Assembly (NCBI GenBank): GCA_013297775.1
Contig: JAAFIL010000018.1
Span: forward strand, 1-39,774
DNA: 39,774 nucleotides
Direction: 5' to 3'
DNA from: Bacteroidota bacterium
GTDB taxonomy: Bacteria > Bacteroidota > Bacteroidia > B-17B0 > Aurantibacillaceae
Part shown: positions 16,521 through 26,090 of the stretch, piece after piece
Position numbering within the stretch: position 1 is the stretch's first letter
How the letters are laid out: each line of letters begins with the position of its first letter
Program-made: the position numbers and the translations under genes
The notes under the pieces: model-generated
Seen by the model: only the letters and a program-made list of their open reading frames with translations
What the model was told of the DNA's origin: nothing
Databases searched by the model: none

Positions 16521-16592
16521 TTTTCTTTAAAAACTTAGCCCCATTAATTTCATGTATTTTTCCTTTGCGTCCTTTGCGAACTTTGCGTACCA
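16521..16592 (+). repeat. 72-bp direct repeat, copy 2
   Basis: Second copy of the unit at 16418-16489, differing near its ends (GTACCA instead of GTGCCA). It ends 14 bases before the stop codon of the converging antiporter gene, so it may be transcribed as that gene's 3' tail. Confidence 0.8.
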
Positions 16593-16606
16593 ATAGCCCA
16601 TTAGAT

Positions 16607-18751
16607 TTAAGACTTCCCGCTAAACAATCCTTTAATACGATCGGTGAGGCGTTTTACTTTCTCAAAATTTTGTTCAATAGAAGGGGCGGCAATGTCGCTT
16701 AAACGACCATCAGTAAGGGCTTTCGAGAGTTCGGGATACACCACCGTAAAACTTGTAAACTCATTATTGCGGTTGAGTAATTTTGGCATATCATCTACAT
16801 GAAAATCGTAACTAATCGTTTGCTTACGCGCACTTAAAAAAACAAATAAATCATCTTCTTGAACTTCGGTTATAACTTTTGATTCTTTAAAATCTTCGGT
16901 TTCGGTATATTTAAAAAAACTACGTTTACGATCGTTAATAACCGACGAAAACGCTTTGATGGTAGCGTTAGTTCCAAATACAATTACCTCATCGCCCACC
17001 TGACGCGCGATTTTATTAATATTTTGAACAGCACGGTAAAACCCGTTTTCTAATTCGGCATTTGGCGAAAGCACAATTTTAATACGCTGATAAGTATTTA
17101 GCGGTTGAATAATTTTAGAGATAATAATGCTTTGTTTAGACTTGGTTAAAAGGTTATCGGCAATAGAACCAAACATAAAGTTACCAGTGCCTTGTTGTGC
17201 TTTATAACTAATGATGATGTCGGTAATGTTGTATGCTTTAGCCGTTCGGGCAATGCCATCTACAATACTTAAATCTACTTTTTTCAATACTTCTACTTTA
17301 CTATCGCCACTTGCAATTTGTTCAACAACGCCCTCAATAACCTTGCGCACGACATTAATTTTTTCATCGGCATCTTCATCGTCTTCAACAATCGAAAGCG
17401 GATAAATTGGTTCTTGCGAGTTATCATCTTTAATCAATAATGCAAAATCAATAAGGCGTTGTATGTTTTCGGGATTACTAACTGGGATTAAAATACGTTC
17501 GATGCGATCGTTACTTTTCTTTACCACATCCTTTTCGGCAATTGCAATTTTGCGGGCGGCGCGTTCACTCACAAAAGAACTAACCATGCACGAGATGAGA
17601 ATTAAAATAATAGTGCCATTGATAACGTTTTGATCAAACAAATGAATGTCAAAGCCCACTTTAATAACCGCTAAAGTGGCTGCCGCATGAGATACGCTTA
17701 ATCCAAATAGAATATTGGTTTCGTTGCGGTTATATTTAAACATGATACCCGTTAACAATGCGGCCATGTATTTTGTAAGCACTGCTACTAAACTTAGCAC
17801 ACCAGCAAACACTAAGGCATCTGTTCCCTTTGTAAACAAGCGCAAATCTACCAACATACCTGCGCTAATTAAGAAAAAAGGAATAAAAAGTGTGTTGCCA
17901 ATAAATACAATACGGTTCATCAAAATACTGTTATGTGGCACTACTTTGTTTAAACCCAATCCTGCTAAAAATGCACCGATGATGGGTTCTACGCCTGCTA
18001 ACTCACTTAAAAATCCGGCAATAAATACAACGGCTAACACATAAATGTATTGCGAACTGGCTTGTGCTTCAACGTTTCTAAAAAACCAACGGCTTAGTTT
18101 GGGCAATACATACAACGTTGAAAATACCAACAGTGCTAACGATAAAATGAGTTTAAGCCAAAACGTTCCGCTCATGTCGCCAATTACCAAATTAGTAATG
18201 ATGCCCAACAGAATTAATACGGCGGCATCGGTTATAATGGTACCTCCAAACGCAATTTGCACGGCTCTGTTTTTAACGATACCCATATTGCTCACTATTG
18301 GATAGCTTAACAACGTGTGTGTACTAAACATACTGGCTAGTAGAACGGCTGGCCAAAAGCTAAATTTAAAAACATAAATACAAACGAAATAACCGAGTAC
18401 AATGGGAATAAAAAAAGTTAGGGCACCAAAAATAAGACTTTTACTGCGGTTGTTTTTAAACTCTTGCATGTCAATTTCTAAGCCTGCTAAAAACATAATG
18501 TATAACAAGCCCGTTTTACTTAACAATTCAAAACTATTGGTACTTTCGAGAATATGAAAAGAGTTGGGTCCAATTAATACACCTGCTATGATAAGCCCTA
18601 TGATACCTGGAATGCGAAGCCTACGAAAAAGTAAAGGAGCAAATAAAATAATTAAAAGGGTGAGTGCTAAAATAAGCACCGGATTTTTTACTGGTAAATA
18701 ATGATTAAAAAAATCTTGGAGGCTTAACCAATAGCTTGTTAGCGTTGTCAT
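16607..18751 (-). CDS. CPA2-type cation:proton antiporter with Usp-like cytoplasmic domain
   Basis: 714 residues. About 1-400 form a 12-13 helix membrane domain of the monovalent cation:proton antiporter-2 family: FRRLRIPGIIGLIIAGVLIGP near residue 45, GLLYIMFLAGLEIDM, FSTHTLLSYPIV, and FLAGLGLNKVVPHNS with LFIPFFLISAGMLVD. The remaining about 300 residues contain a Usp-like nucleotide-binding-type region (ILIPVSNPENIQRLIDFA, IISYKAQQGTGNFMFGSIADNLLTKS). It should exchange Na+ or K+ for protons at the inner membrane, with the tail as regulatory domain; ion choice cannot be read from sequence. The nearest minus-strand gene upstream (18767-19456) ends 15 bases before this start, so the two are probably one transcript. 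Confidence 0.88.
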   Translation of the reverse strand: MTTLTSYWLSLQDFFNHYLPVKNPVLILALTLLIILFAPLLFRRLRIPGIIGLIIAGVLIGPNSFHILESTNSFELLSKTGLLYIMFLAGLEIDMQEFKNNRSKSLIFGALTFFIPIVLGYFVCIYVFKFSFWPAVLLASMFSTHTLLSYPIVSNMGIVKNRAVQIAFGGTIITDAAVLILLGIITNLVIGDMSGTFWLKLILSLALLVFSTLYVLPKLSRWFFRNVEAQASSQYIYVLAVVFIAGFLSELAGVEPIIGAFLAGLGLNKVVPHNSILMNRIVFIGNTLFIPFFLISAGMLVDLRLFTKGTDALVFAGVLSLVAVLTKYMAALLTGIMFKYNRNETNILFGLSVSHAAATLAVIKVGFDIHLFDQNVINGTIILILISCMVSSFVSERAARKIAIAEKDVVKKSNDRIERILIPVSNPENIQRLIDFALLIKDDNSQEPIYPLSIVEDDEDADEKINVVRKVIEGVVEQIASGDSKVEVLKKVDLSIVDGIARTAKAYNITDIIISYKAQQGTGNFMFGSIADNLLTKSKQSIIISKIIQPLNTYQRIKIVLSPNAELENGFYRAVQNINKIARQVGDEVIVFGTNATIKAFSSVINDRKRSFFKYTETEDFKESKVITEVQEDDLFVFLSARKQTISYDFHVDDMPKLLNRNNEFTSFTVVYPELSKALTDGRLSDIAAPSIEQNFEKVKRLTDRIKGLFSGKS

Positions 18752-18766
18752 AAATAGGTAGGCTTG

Positions 18767-19456
18767 TTAATCCACATGGTAGCGGCTACGGGTACTCTTA
18801 AAAATATTAAATTTATCTGGAAGTTTAATATCGTAACGCAAGCCACCGCCATAACACACATCCATGATATTGAATTGATTTCTACGTTCCATTTTTCCGA
18901 CGCGCATTCGGTAATTAAAGAAAAAGGTGAAGCCTTTGAAAGAATGCTCTAAACCAGCACCAATGTTGCCGCCTAACCAATTGGTAGTAATAGTATTCTG
19001 CACAGGATAAAGCGTTCTTAAATTTTGAAAGTCGTTAATACCTGTAAAATAGGCATTAAAGGTGTTGTAACTGATTCCAAAAAGTGGATAAAACAAAGTA
19101 CGCGAATTTAAAAAGCGTGCACAGAGTTGTGCATTTAATTCATAAGTATATGCTTTGATATTGAGCCACGTTGGTTCGATGTTTATTGTATTGTAGCGAG
19201 TAACCTCGGCCATAAACCGCCAACTGCTTTTGGTTTGGTAGGCAAAACTGCCCGTGTAACCTAAGGCATCGTTCTGTTCTTTAATATTTCGGCTGAGGTA
19301 TAAAACGCTTCGTGTAACTCCAAAACCAAAACCAATTTTAGCGGGCTCTGTTGCTTTTATCTTACGTTTTTTGATAACCTGAGGCTTATTAATTTGTGCT
19401 TCTAATGAGTTTAGCATTAAAAAAAAGCAGATGATATGTAAGGTAAATGCTCTCAT
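18767..19456 (-). CDS. Predicted outer-membrane beta-barrel protein, function unknown
   Basis: 229 residues from the ATG at 19456, with a signal peptide (MRAFTLHIICFFLMLNSLEAQ). The frame is open from a TTG at 19504, but that start would put 16 residues before the signal. The mature part begins with a basic stretch (KPQVIKKRKIKATE), then alternating hydrophobic/polar strands rich in Tyr, Phe and Gly (IGFGFGVTRSVLYL, GYTGSFAYQTKSSWRFMAEV, LFYPLFGISYNTF, NIGAGLEHSFKGFTFFFNYRMRVG). This is the texture of an 8-10 strand outer-membrane barrel of the PorT/OmpA-like kind. I cannot name the family. Confidence 0.65.
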   Translation of the reverse strand: MRAFTLHIICFFLMLNSLEAQINKPQVIKKRKIKATEPAKIGFGFGVTRSVLYLSRNIKEQNDALGYTGSFAYQTKSSWRFMAEVTRYNTINIEPTWLNIKAYTYELNAQLCARFLNSRTLFYPLFGISYNTFNAYFTGINDFQNLRTLYPVQNTITTNWLGGNIGAGLEHSFKGFTFFFNYRMRVGKMERRNQFNIMDVCYGGGLRYDIKLPDKFNIFKSTRSRYHVD

Positions 19457-19461
19457 TAATA

Positions 19462-19469
19462 CAAAAATA
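19462..19469 (-). promoter_or_regulatory. Possible -7 box before the beta-barrel gene
   Basis: TATTTTTG on the minus strand, five bases from the ATG at 19456. It matches TAnnTTTG but would make the mRNA nearly leaderless, and there is no TTG at 18-20 bases. It may be coincidental. Confidence 0.25.
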
Positions 19470-19586
19470 AGAAACTTTAACGTAAAAAGGTTACCAGTTA
19501 TCAAATCTTTATGACCACTTGCAAAAATTGTTAAGGGAGTTTGGGGGCGGCATCGTGTGTTTCAATAAATTCGGTAATTTTAACTG

Positions 19587-20237
19587 ATGAAAAAATCCGT
19601 TTTAGGTTTTATGTTGGGTTGGTTAGCATTGTTTTTTGTTGGCCAGTCGCAAACGGTTTCAACCACTGCTTCTACCAATCTGGTTCAGTTTTCGGGTGTG
19701 GTATTAGATCAAGACAGTTTAACGCCTATCCCTTTCGTTTCCATTCTTATTAAAGGTACCAACAGAGGTACCGTTACCAATTACTACGGATTTTTCAGTT
19801 TGGTGGCAAATCCAGGCGACGAACTTCAATTTTTTAGTATCAATCATAAAAACAGAACTTATAAACTAGCCGATACCATTAGACAAAAGTATTATTATGC
19901 GCTGCAAGTACTAACCAAAGATACATTAACATTAAAAGAGGTAGATGTTTATCCTTGGCCTTCGCGCGAAGAATTTCGTAAAGCATTTTTGGCTTTAGAT
20001 TTAAAAGATACCGATTTAGAGCGCGCCGATCGGAATTTGAATAAAGAAACTTTAACTTATTTAGAGCGAACGCAAGGAAGTGATGCCGCCGTTAATTACC
20101 GAATTGTGATGCAAAATTACTTTACCAAAGTTTACACGACAGGGCAAGCACCAAGTAACCGTTTACTAGACCCTATTGCTTGGGCCAGTTTTATTGATGC
20201 TTGGCGTAAGGGCAAGTATTCTAAAAAGAAAAAATAA
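19587..20237 (+). CDS. Secreted protein with carboxypeptidase-regulatory-like domain
   Basis: 216 residues. A signal peptide (about 1-22, ...FFVGQSQT) is followed by a regulatory-like beta domain (about 33-115: FSGVVLDQDSLTPIPFVSIL, NRGTVTNYYGFFSLVANPGD, LKEVDVYPWPSREEF). A charged helical tail follows (RKAFLALDLKDTDLERADRNL...) and a Lys-rich C-terminus. The second half resembles proteins in which this domain is linked to a helical extension, common in the phylum and of unknown role. It converges with the next gene; the two stops are five bases apart. Confidence 0.75.
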   Translation: MKKSVLGFMLGWLALFFVGQSQTVSTTASTNLVQFSGVVLDQDSLTPIPFVSILIKGTNRGTVTNYYGFFSLVANPGDELQFFSINHKNRTYKLADTIRQKYYYALQVLTKDTLTLKEVDVYPWPSREEFRKAFLALDLKDTDLERADRNLNKETLTYLERTQGSDAAVNYRIVMQNYFTKVYTTGQAPSNRLLDPIAWASFIDAWRKGKYSKKKK

Positions 20238-20242
20238 AAAAG

Positions 20243-20674
20243 TTAGCCTTTTTTCACAAGAGCAACATTCCCTTCAATTTTAAACTGCCAACCCGTTTCA
20301 AATATTTTTGGGAGGTAACGTTTATATAAACTCATGCGTGCATTTTCGTTTTTTGTTTCTGGTTCTCCCTCTCTACCCACCGCATTAAATTCGTAAACGT
20401 TTACTTTAGGATGCTCCTTCATGTAATTTTTAACAATGCTTACAATCGTATTCATTACTTGATATACTTCGCCTCTATTGGTTGTGATGTATTCTTCTCC
20501 TTCAAACTCATCGTTGATAACACCAAACACAATATTAGCATGTAAAATGTTATCTTGTAATCTCCCAAAACGTACTTCGTAACGCAAACCACTCGTTGTA
20601 TTAAAATAGTAAACCCCAGCACTCGGAATGCTGGGATATTCTATTGGTAACACATTGGAATAGCTTTGACTCAT
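20243..20674 (-). CDS. Conserved-type hypothetical protein (DUF6934-like)
   Basis: 143 residues, cytoplasmic, no signal or membrane segment. A beta-rich N-terminal half (VYYFNTTSGLRYEVRFGRLQ, HANIVFGVINDEFEGEEYITTNRG) leads to a helix (VYQVMNTIVSIVKNYMKEHP), a strand with YEFNAVGREG and R-M-S-L-Y-K-R-Y-L. The T-N-x-G ... V-x-x-T-I/V ... R-x-x-L-Y-x-R order recalls the DUF6934 group of small Bacteroidota proteins, but I could not align it fully. No function is known. It shares strand with the dehydrogenase gene upstream (54 bases apart). Confidence 0.65.
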   Translation of the reverse strand: MSQSYSNVLPIEYPSIPSAGVYYFNTTSGLRYEVRFGRLQDNILHANIVFGVINDEFEGEEYITTNRGEVYQVMNTIVSIVKNYMKEHPKVNVYEFNAVGREGEPETKNENARMSLYKRYLPKIFETGWQFKIEGNVALVKKG

Positions 20675-20728
20675 CGGTAAACAGTAAAGGTTATACGATC
20701 CCCTTCATTAAAAGATTGATAATATTTG

Positions 20729-21619
20729 TTATTTTTTAAATTGATTAGCAACTACTAAATCTTTTCCACCGCCACTATAATCGTAAAATCCTTTCCCTGA
20801 TTTGGCACCCAAATGCCCAGCAGTAACCATGTTTACCAATAAAGGGCAAGGGGCATATTTCGGATTACCAAACCCATCTTGTAGTACGCGTAAAATATTT
20901 AAGCAAACGTCTAAGCCAATAAAATCGGCCAGTTGCAATGGTCCCATGGGGTGAGCCATTCCTAACTTCATAACGGTATCTATTTCTTGCACCCCAGCCA
21001 CGCCTTCATAAAGGGTAATAATGGCTTCGTTAATCATGGGCATTAAAATTTTATTAGCAACAAATCCAGGGTAATCGTTTACTTCTACAGGTATTTTCCC
21101 AAGCTTTTGCGAAAGCTCCATAATCGTTTGTAAGACAGAAGCACTCGTATTGTAGCCCTTAATAACCTCTACCAATTTCATAACAGGAACAGGGTTCATA
21201 AAGTGCATGCCTATTACCTTATCGGCACGGTTGGTAACCGCCGCTATTTGTGTAATGGAAATAGAAGAGGTGTTAGAAGCTAAAATAGTTTCGGGTTGGC
21301 AAATACCATCTAGTTGCTTAAAAATTTTAAGTTTAACCTCTAAGTTTTCACTAGCCGCTTCAACTACTAAGTCAGATTGGGCTGCGCCAGCCGTTAAATC
21401 GGTAAACGTTGTGATATTTTTAAGTGTACTTTGTTTCGCTTCTTCTGTCAAAACGCCTTTACTAACTTGCCGATCCAAATTTTTTGTAATGGTAGCCATT
21501 GCTTTTTGTAAAGCCTGTTCGTTAATATCTACCAGATTAACATTGAAACCAAATTGTGCAAATGTATGTGCAATGCCATTTCCCATGGTGCCACTACCGA
21601 TAACCGTTATATTTTTCAT
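20729..21619 (-). CDS. 3-hydroxyacyl-CoA (3-hydroxybutyryl-CoA) dehydrogenase
   Basis: 296 residues, the size of single-function short 3-hydroxyacyl-CoA dehydrogenases (Hbd/PaaH type). The NAD-binding VIGSGTMGNGIAHTFAQFGF is at residues 5-24, with the acidic VDINEQA after strand two. SNTSSISITQIA and the active-site MHFMNPVPVMKLVEVI follow, then VNDYPGFVANKILMPMINEA and GMAHPMGPLQLADFIGLD of the C-terminal helical domain. It catalyses NAD-dependent interconversion of 3-hydroxyacyl-CoA and 3-ketoacyl-CoA in fatty-acid oxidation or butyrate-type metabolism. No other beta-oxidation genes lie nearby, so the pathway direction is open. Confidence 0.93.
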   Translation of the reverse strand: MKNITVIGSGTMGNGIAHTFAQFGFNVNLVDINEQALQKAMATITKNLDRQVSKGVLTEEAKQSTLKNITTFTDLTAGAAQSDLVVEAASENLEVKLKIFKQLDGICQPETILASNTSSISITQIAAVTNRADKVIGMHFMNPVPVMKLVEVIKGYNTSASVLQTIMELSQKLGKIPVEVNDYPGFVANKILMPMINEAIITLYEGVAGVQEIDTVMKLGMAHPMGPLQLADFIGLDVCLNILRVLQDGFGNPKYAPCPLLVNMVTAGHLGAKSGKGFYDYSGGGKDLVVANQFKK

Positions 21620-21805
21620 GTATTAATTTAAGAGTCTAAAACTAATAGAGGAAAACGGGATAAGCAAGCTATATTTTTCAGTAATTATTTTTGATCTCAA
21701 AATCGGCTTGTCTCAAAAATAATTTTGTTACAAATTGCTCTCCACTTTGAAATTGTACCAAACACACCATTACAGAAAATACCAAATTTCAAGAAAGTAG
21801 TACTT

Positions 21806-21970
21806 TATACCAACATCATTTCTAAAAGATACGTTGACCCAGTTTCTTTTTCTCTTATACTTCCTCAAAAATTATACCCGTAGGCCTTGCTACGCCTATA
21901 ATTTTTTCGTCGCCTAAAAGAAAAATAATTCTGGTTCAACTTGTATCTTTTAGAACCGATAGTGGTATTA
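21806..21970 (+). repeat. Repeat family R3, copy A (about 165 bp)
   Basis: Direct copy of 23272-23424. It starts TATACCAACATCATTTCT and ends CGATAGTGGTATTA, an imperfect terminal inverted repeat of about 28 bases sharing TTCTAAAAGATAC. Inside, GTTGACCCAG pairs with CTGGTTCAAC, and AAAATTATA...GTAG / CTAC...TATAATTTT form the apex, so the whole unit folds as one long hairpin. Confidence 0.75.
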
Positions 21971-22039
21971 GAATAAAGGCCATAACCTTTCTCCAAGACT
22001 TTGATTACTTTTAAATCCTAAATTTCAAGAAATCGGACA

Positions 22040-22091
22040 CTTTAGAATAAAATAGCTAACTCTGTAAAATACTTAAAAATGAGTTAGATGG
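22040..22091 (-). repeat. Repeat family R4, copy B
   Basis: Reverse-complement copy of 1068-1132: CTTTAGAATAAAATAGCTAA at one end and GAGTTAGATGG at the other. The unit contains the same CTAACTC/GAGTTAG inverted repeat. It lies immediately before the transposase remnant. Confidence 0.6.
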
Positions 22092-22151
22092 AAAAGACAT
22101 TCAAAGAAGGAAACGGTCTGCGATTAAGTATCTGCAAGGATTTCGAGGTAA

Positions 22152-22307
22152 ATCATTTGTAAGAAATCCTTACAGTTTCTAAAACAAGTACTAGCGAGTA
22201 CTTCTGCTGAATCTTTCATTGCTAAAATTAAAGCCTTCAGAACTTCTTTTTGAGGTGTCAAAAACGTTAGCTTCTTCCTTTTTAGACTCTCCAATATTTA
22301 TACTTAG
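22152..22307 (+). pseudogene. C-terminal remnant of an ISL3-like transposase
   Basis: Reading frame from 22152 gives K-S-L-Q-F-L-K-Q...STSAESFIAKIKAFRTSF, stop (TGA at 22251), then GVKNVSFFLFRLSNIYT and a terminal TAG at 22305. This closely fits the C-terminus of Bacteroidota ISL3-type transposases, which from memory runs roughly N-x-S-A-E-S-F-N-A-K-I-K-x-F-R...G-V-x-N-x-x-F-F-L-F-R-L. The TGA replaces the expected CGA (Arg). There is no N-terminal part or DDE core upstream, so it is a dead fragment. The match is from memory of the family, not a search. Confidence 0.65.
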
Positions 22308-22381
22308 ATTTTATTCCCCAAACTTTTCCGATTGATCCTTTATAATGGCTTCATTATCAAACGATTTACTGGGAAAGCATA

Positions 22382-22417
22382 AAGGGGACTTTTGCGATAA
22401 TCTGCAAAAGTCCCCTT
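22382..22417 (-). terminator. Terminator after tRNA-Leu
   Basis: Perfect 14-bp stem AAGGGGACTTTTGC / GCAAAAGTCCCCTT with an 8-base loop, three bases past the 3' end of tRNA-Leu on the minus strand. The T run after it is short. Confidence 0.8.
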
Positions 22418-22420
22418 GCG

Positions 22421-22504
22421 TACCCGGGACGGGACTTGAACCCGTACATCCGTGAAGATACAGGATTTTAAGTCCTGCGTGTCTACCAATTCCACCACCC
22501 AGGC
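22421..22504 (-). tRNA. tRNA-Leu (anticodon TAA)
   Basis: On the minus strand the 84-nt unit has acceptor arms GCCTGGG/CCCGGGT (one G-T at each of two positions), D-loop TGGTAGAC, anticodon stem GGACT/AATCC-type pairing around loop CTTAAAA (TAA), a long class II variable arm (TATCTTCACGGATGTA) and the T-arm GGGTTCAAGTCCC. No CCA is encoded. It reads UUA (and UUG by wobble). It follows tRNA-Gly, with a terminator hairpin between them. Confidence 0.93.
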
Positions 22505-22528
22505 ATTCCCCTTTCGGGAGGTGATTAA

Positions 22529-22553
22529 AAAAAGAGCCATTTTAGCTCTTTTT
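22529..22553 (-). terminator. Terminator between tRNA-Gly and tRNA-Leu
   Basis: On the minus strand AAAAAGAGC, a 7-base loop, GCTCTTTTT and further Ts. This is a classic intrinsic terminator placed one base after tRNA-Gly, so the downstream tRNA-Leu either depends on readthrough or has its own start. Confidence 0.75.
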
Positions 22554-22554
22554 G

Positions 22555-22627
22555 AGCGAAAGACGGGTCTCGAACCCGCGACCTTAACCTTGGCAAGGTT
22601 ACGCTCTACCAACTGAGCTACTTTCGC
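22555..22627 (-). tRNA. tRNA-Gly (anticodon GCC)
   Basis: 73 nt on the minus strand. Acceptor GCGAAAG/CTTTCGC with discriminator T, D-arm GCTC-AGTTGGTA-GAGC, anticodon arm TAACC-TTGCCAA-GGTTA (GCC), and T-arm GCGGG-TTCGAGA-CCCGT. No CCA is encoded. It decodes GGC/GGU. A consensus promoter lies just upstream (22638-22666). Confidence 0.95.
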
Positions 22628-22637
22628 TTTGGGAGTG

Positions 22638-22666
22638 CAAAAATAACTATTTTTTCGTATTGGCAA
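22638..22666 (-). promoter_or_regulatory. Promoter of tRNA-Gly
   Basis: TTG (22664-22666, minus strand), 18 bases, TATTTTTG (22638-22645), ending ten bases before the tRNA. It fits the Bacteroidota consensus well. Confidence 0.65.
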
Positions 22667-22740
22667 TAATTTTTTGAATTTTTTTCATTTTTTTCTATTG
22701 CCTTCATACTCTAATACCAAATGTTAAGAACAACTTACTT

Positions 22741-22912
22741 TAAACCGATATTATGCAATAGGAGTCGTAGTGAGAGGTGAAAGCCCAATAAAACAGGCAC
22801 TTTTTCGACTGAGGCATAGTAGTACTATGGTGAAGAAGAAAAAGTGACGAAGTTTGCTGTTTTGAAGGGATTTCGGCTCATAATAGATTCCTATTGCATA
22901 ATATCGGTTAAA
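22741..22912 (-). repeat. Repeat family R1, copy B (172 bp)
   Basis: Reverse-complement copy of 666-827. The ends are near-perfect 20-base inverted repeats (ACCGATATTATGCAATAG and its complement). The stem CACTTTTTC / GAAAAAGTG and an AAACAG/CTGTTT pair are kept. The apex is CATAGTAGTACTATG here versus CATAGAAGCACTATG in copy A, so the closing pairs are preserved while the loop differs. Confidence 0.75.
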
Positions 22913-23042
22913 ATAGGCATGATAACTGAATTAATTGCTTTTATGGCACGCAGAGGCGGAAATTAAATTTTGAAAAAGGATTTCAGAATAAATCATTGCT
23001 TGTATTAACTACTATGAGTTAAGTTATATGGAAAGCAAATAT

Positions 23043-23230
23043 ATTTTAGTCCAATCTTTTGATAAAATTAGCATTTCTTTCGTTGCTAATTTTTGACAGG
23101 GTAAATACCCAGTGGGTATTTAAGCCAGTTTGTGCGGAGTTGGCTAAGCCTTTAATTACCGCCTCAATCCTACCAATTTTTAATGGCAAAATCTTTAAAC
23201 TAAAATATATCTGCATTTGGTATTACTTTT
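23043..23230 (+). repeat. Diverged intergenic repeat R7, copy A
   Basis: Resembles 30183-30315: TCCAATCTTTTGATAAAATT, TTGGCTAAGCCTTTAATTA, the CAATTTTTAATGGC segment and TGCATTTGGT occur in the same order. Copy A carries about 56 extra bases that include AAATACCC-AGT-GGGTATTT (23103-23121), a perfect 8-bp inverted repeat. No protein-like frame is shared by the two copies. Confidence 0.5.
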
Positions 23231-23271
23231 CATTTCTTGTATTTTGCTACTAGAAAATGAGTTATACCAAC

Positions 23272-23424
23272 ATCATTTCTAAAAGATACGTTGACCCAGT
23301 TTCTTTTTCTCATGCTTCCTCAAAAATTATACCCGTAGGCCTTGCTACGCCTATAATTTTTCGTCGCCTAAAAGAAAAATAATTCTGGTTCAATTTGTAT
23401 CTTTTAAACCCGATATTGGTATTA
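23272..23424 (+). repeat. Repeat family R3, copy B (about 153 bp)
   Basis: Direct copy of 21806-21970, with small deletions near the CTCATGCTTCC segment. The same paired ends and the same internal hairpin (CCCGTAGGCCTTGCTACGCC) are kept. Confidence 0.75.
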
Positions 23425-23521
23425 GCGTTTTTATAATTAAAAAATACTTTTTTGAAAATTGGGTTAAACCTTTAAAAAAATAAATAGCAACTAATACACT
23501 GGTAAAAGCTAACGCTTCACT

Positions 23522-25168
<1,647 letters not shown>

Positions 25169-25191
25169 TTATAGTGTTAAATTGGAAAGTG

Positions 25192-26028
25192 ATGCGTGTA
25201 ATACTCGTTGGATTATTTTTAAGTGGCTTTACTTTAGTGAATGCACAAATATTGCTGCAAGGCAAAGTGTTAGATAAGCGCACCAACCAAGGGATTGCCT
25301 TTGTGGCGGTTGGTATATATAAAAAACCGATTGGAGTTATTGGCGACGAGCAGGGGCAATTTATATTAAAATCGAAACTTATTGAGCAAGACGACTCAAT
25401 ACAAATTACGGCCATTGGTTATAAAGCCCGTTTGTTTTGCTTGGCTGAATTGACAGGGAACGAATTGATGCGAACCATTGTATTAGAACCCGAGCAAATT
25501 AAATTAACAGAGGTAGCAGTTGATGCCAAGAAATTGTATAGTAAAGTGTTAGGAACGACCCGCTACTCGGTAAAAAACTGTAGTGGTTTTGTTAAAAATG
25601 AAGAAAGTTGGAAAGGCTCGGAAAGTGCGATTTTAATTGAAAACAAGAGAGATGCACTTGTTGACGATTTTCGGTTTTTTATTATTCGGAATAGTTACAC
25701 TGATTCTTTACAATTTCGTCTTATGTTTTACGAAAAACAAGCGGATGGAAAAGTGGGCGAAACCTTTTTGAAAAAGCCTATTTTATTCAAATTAAAGCAA
25801 GTAAAAGGCGAGTTTATTTTGCCTTTGCGTGAGTATAACATTCGCGCCTCTGGCGATTTTTTTGTGAGTTTAGAGTGTTTAATGGACGAGATGGATATTA
25901 CCCAATTTTGTTATGCGGGTTCTTACAAAGTGCCTTCTTACATTAAAGCCTCACATTTTCAAAGGTGGCGGCGTATTAGGGGGGGAGGCTCAGATTATGG
26001 CGTGAAGGTAAGTTATACGAAGGAATAG
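25192..26028 (+). CDS. Secreted protein with carboxypeptidase-regulatory-like domain
   Basis: About 278 residues from the ATG at 25192, with signal peptide MRVILVGLFLSGFTLVNAQ. The frame is also open from a GTG at 25174, but the ATG fits the signal better. Residues about 22-105 are a regulatory-like beta sandwich (LQGKVLDKRTNQGIAFVAVG, GVIGDEQGQFILKS, QITAIGYKARLF, VLEPEQIKLTEVAV). The rest is a beta-rich domain (FFIIRNSYTDSLQFRLMFYEK, GDFFVSLECLMDEM) seen in many Bacteroidota exported proteins with this head. The function is unknown. It is transcribed divergently from the ABC-F gene. Confidence 0.75.
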   Translation: MRVILVGLFLSGFTLVNAQILLQGKVLDKRTNQGIAFVAVGIYKKPIGVIGDEQGQFILKSKLIEQDDSIQITAIGYKARLFCLAELTGNELMRTIVLEPEQIKLTEVAVDAKKLYSKVLGTTRYSVKNCSGFVKNEESWKGSESAILIENKRDALVDDFRFFIIRNSYTDSLQFRLMFYEKQADGKVGETFLKKPILFKLKQVKGEFILPLREYNIRASGDFFVSLECLMDEMDITQFCYAGSYKVPSYIKASHFQRWRRIRGGGSDYGVKVSYTKE

Positions 26029-26041
26029 TTTTAGACTATTT

Positions 26042-26082
26042 GTATCAACATCATTTCTAAAAGATACATTGACTTAGTTTTT
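26042..26082 (+). repeat. Repeat family R3, partial copy C
   Basis: GTATCAACATCATTTCTAAA and the following GATACATTGAC correspond to the left end of R3 with a few changes; the rest of the element is missing. It abuts the 80-bp tandem repeat. Confidence 0.6.
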
Positions 26083-26090
26083 GGAAATGT

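Noticed and set aside
22340-22666. 108-codon open frame on the minus strand
   Set aside because: It runs across both tRNA genes and their terminators; its translation (AQLVERNLAKVKVAGSRPVF and similar) is the well-known false protein from tRNA sequence.
23059-23253. 64-codon plus-strand frame in repeat R7
   Set aside because: The diverged copy at 30183-30315 does not preserve the frame, so coding is unlikely.
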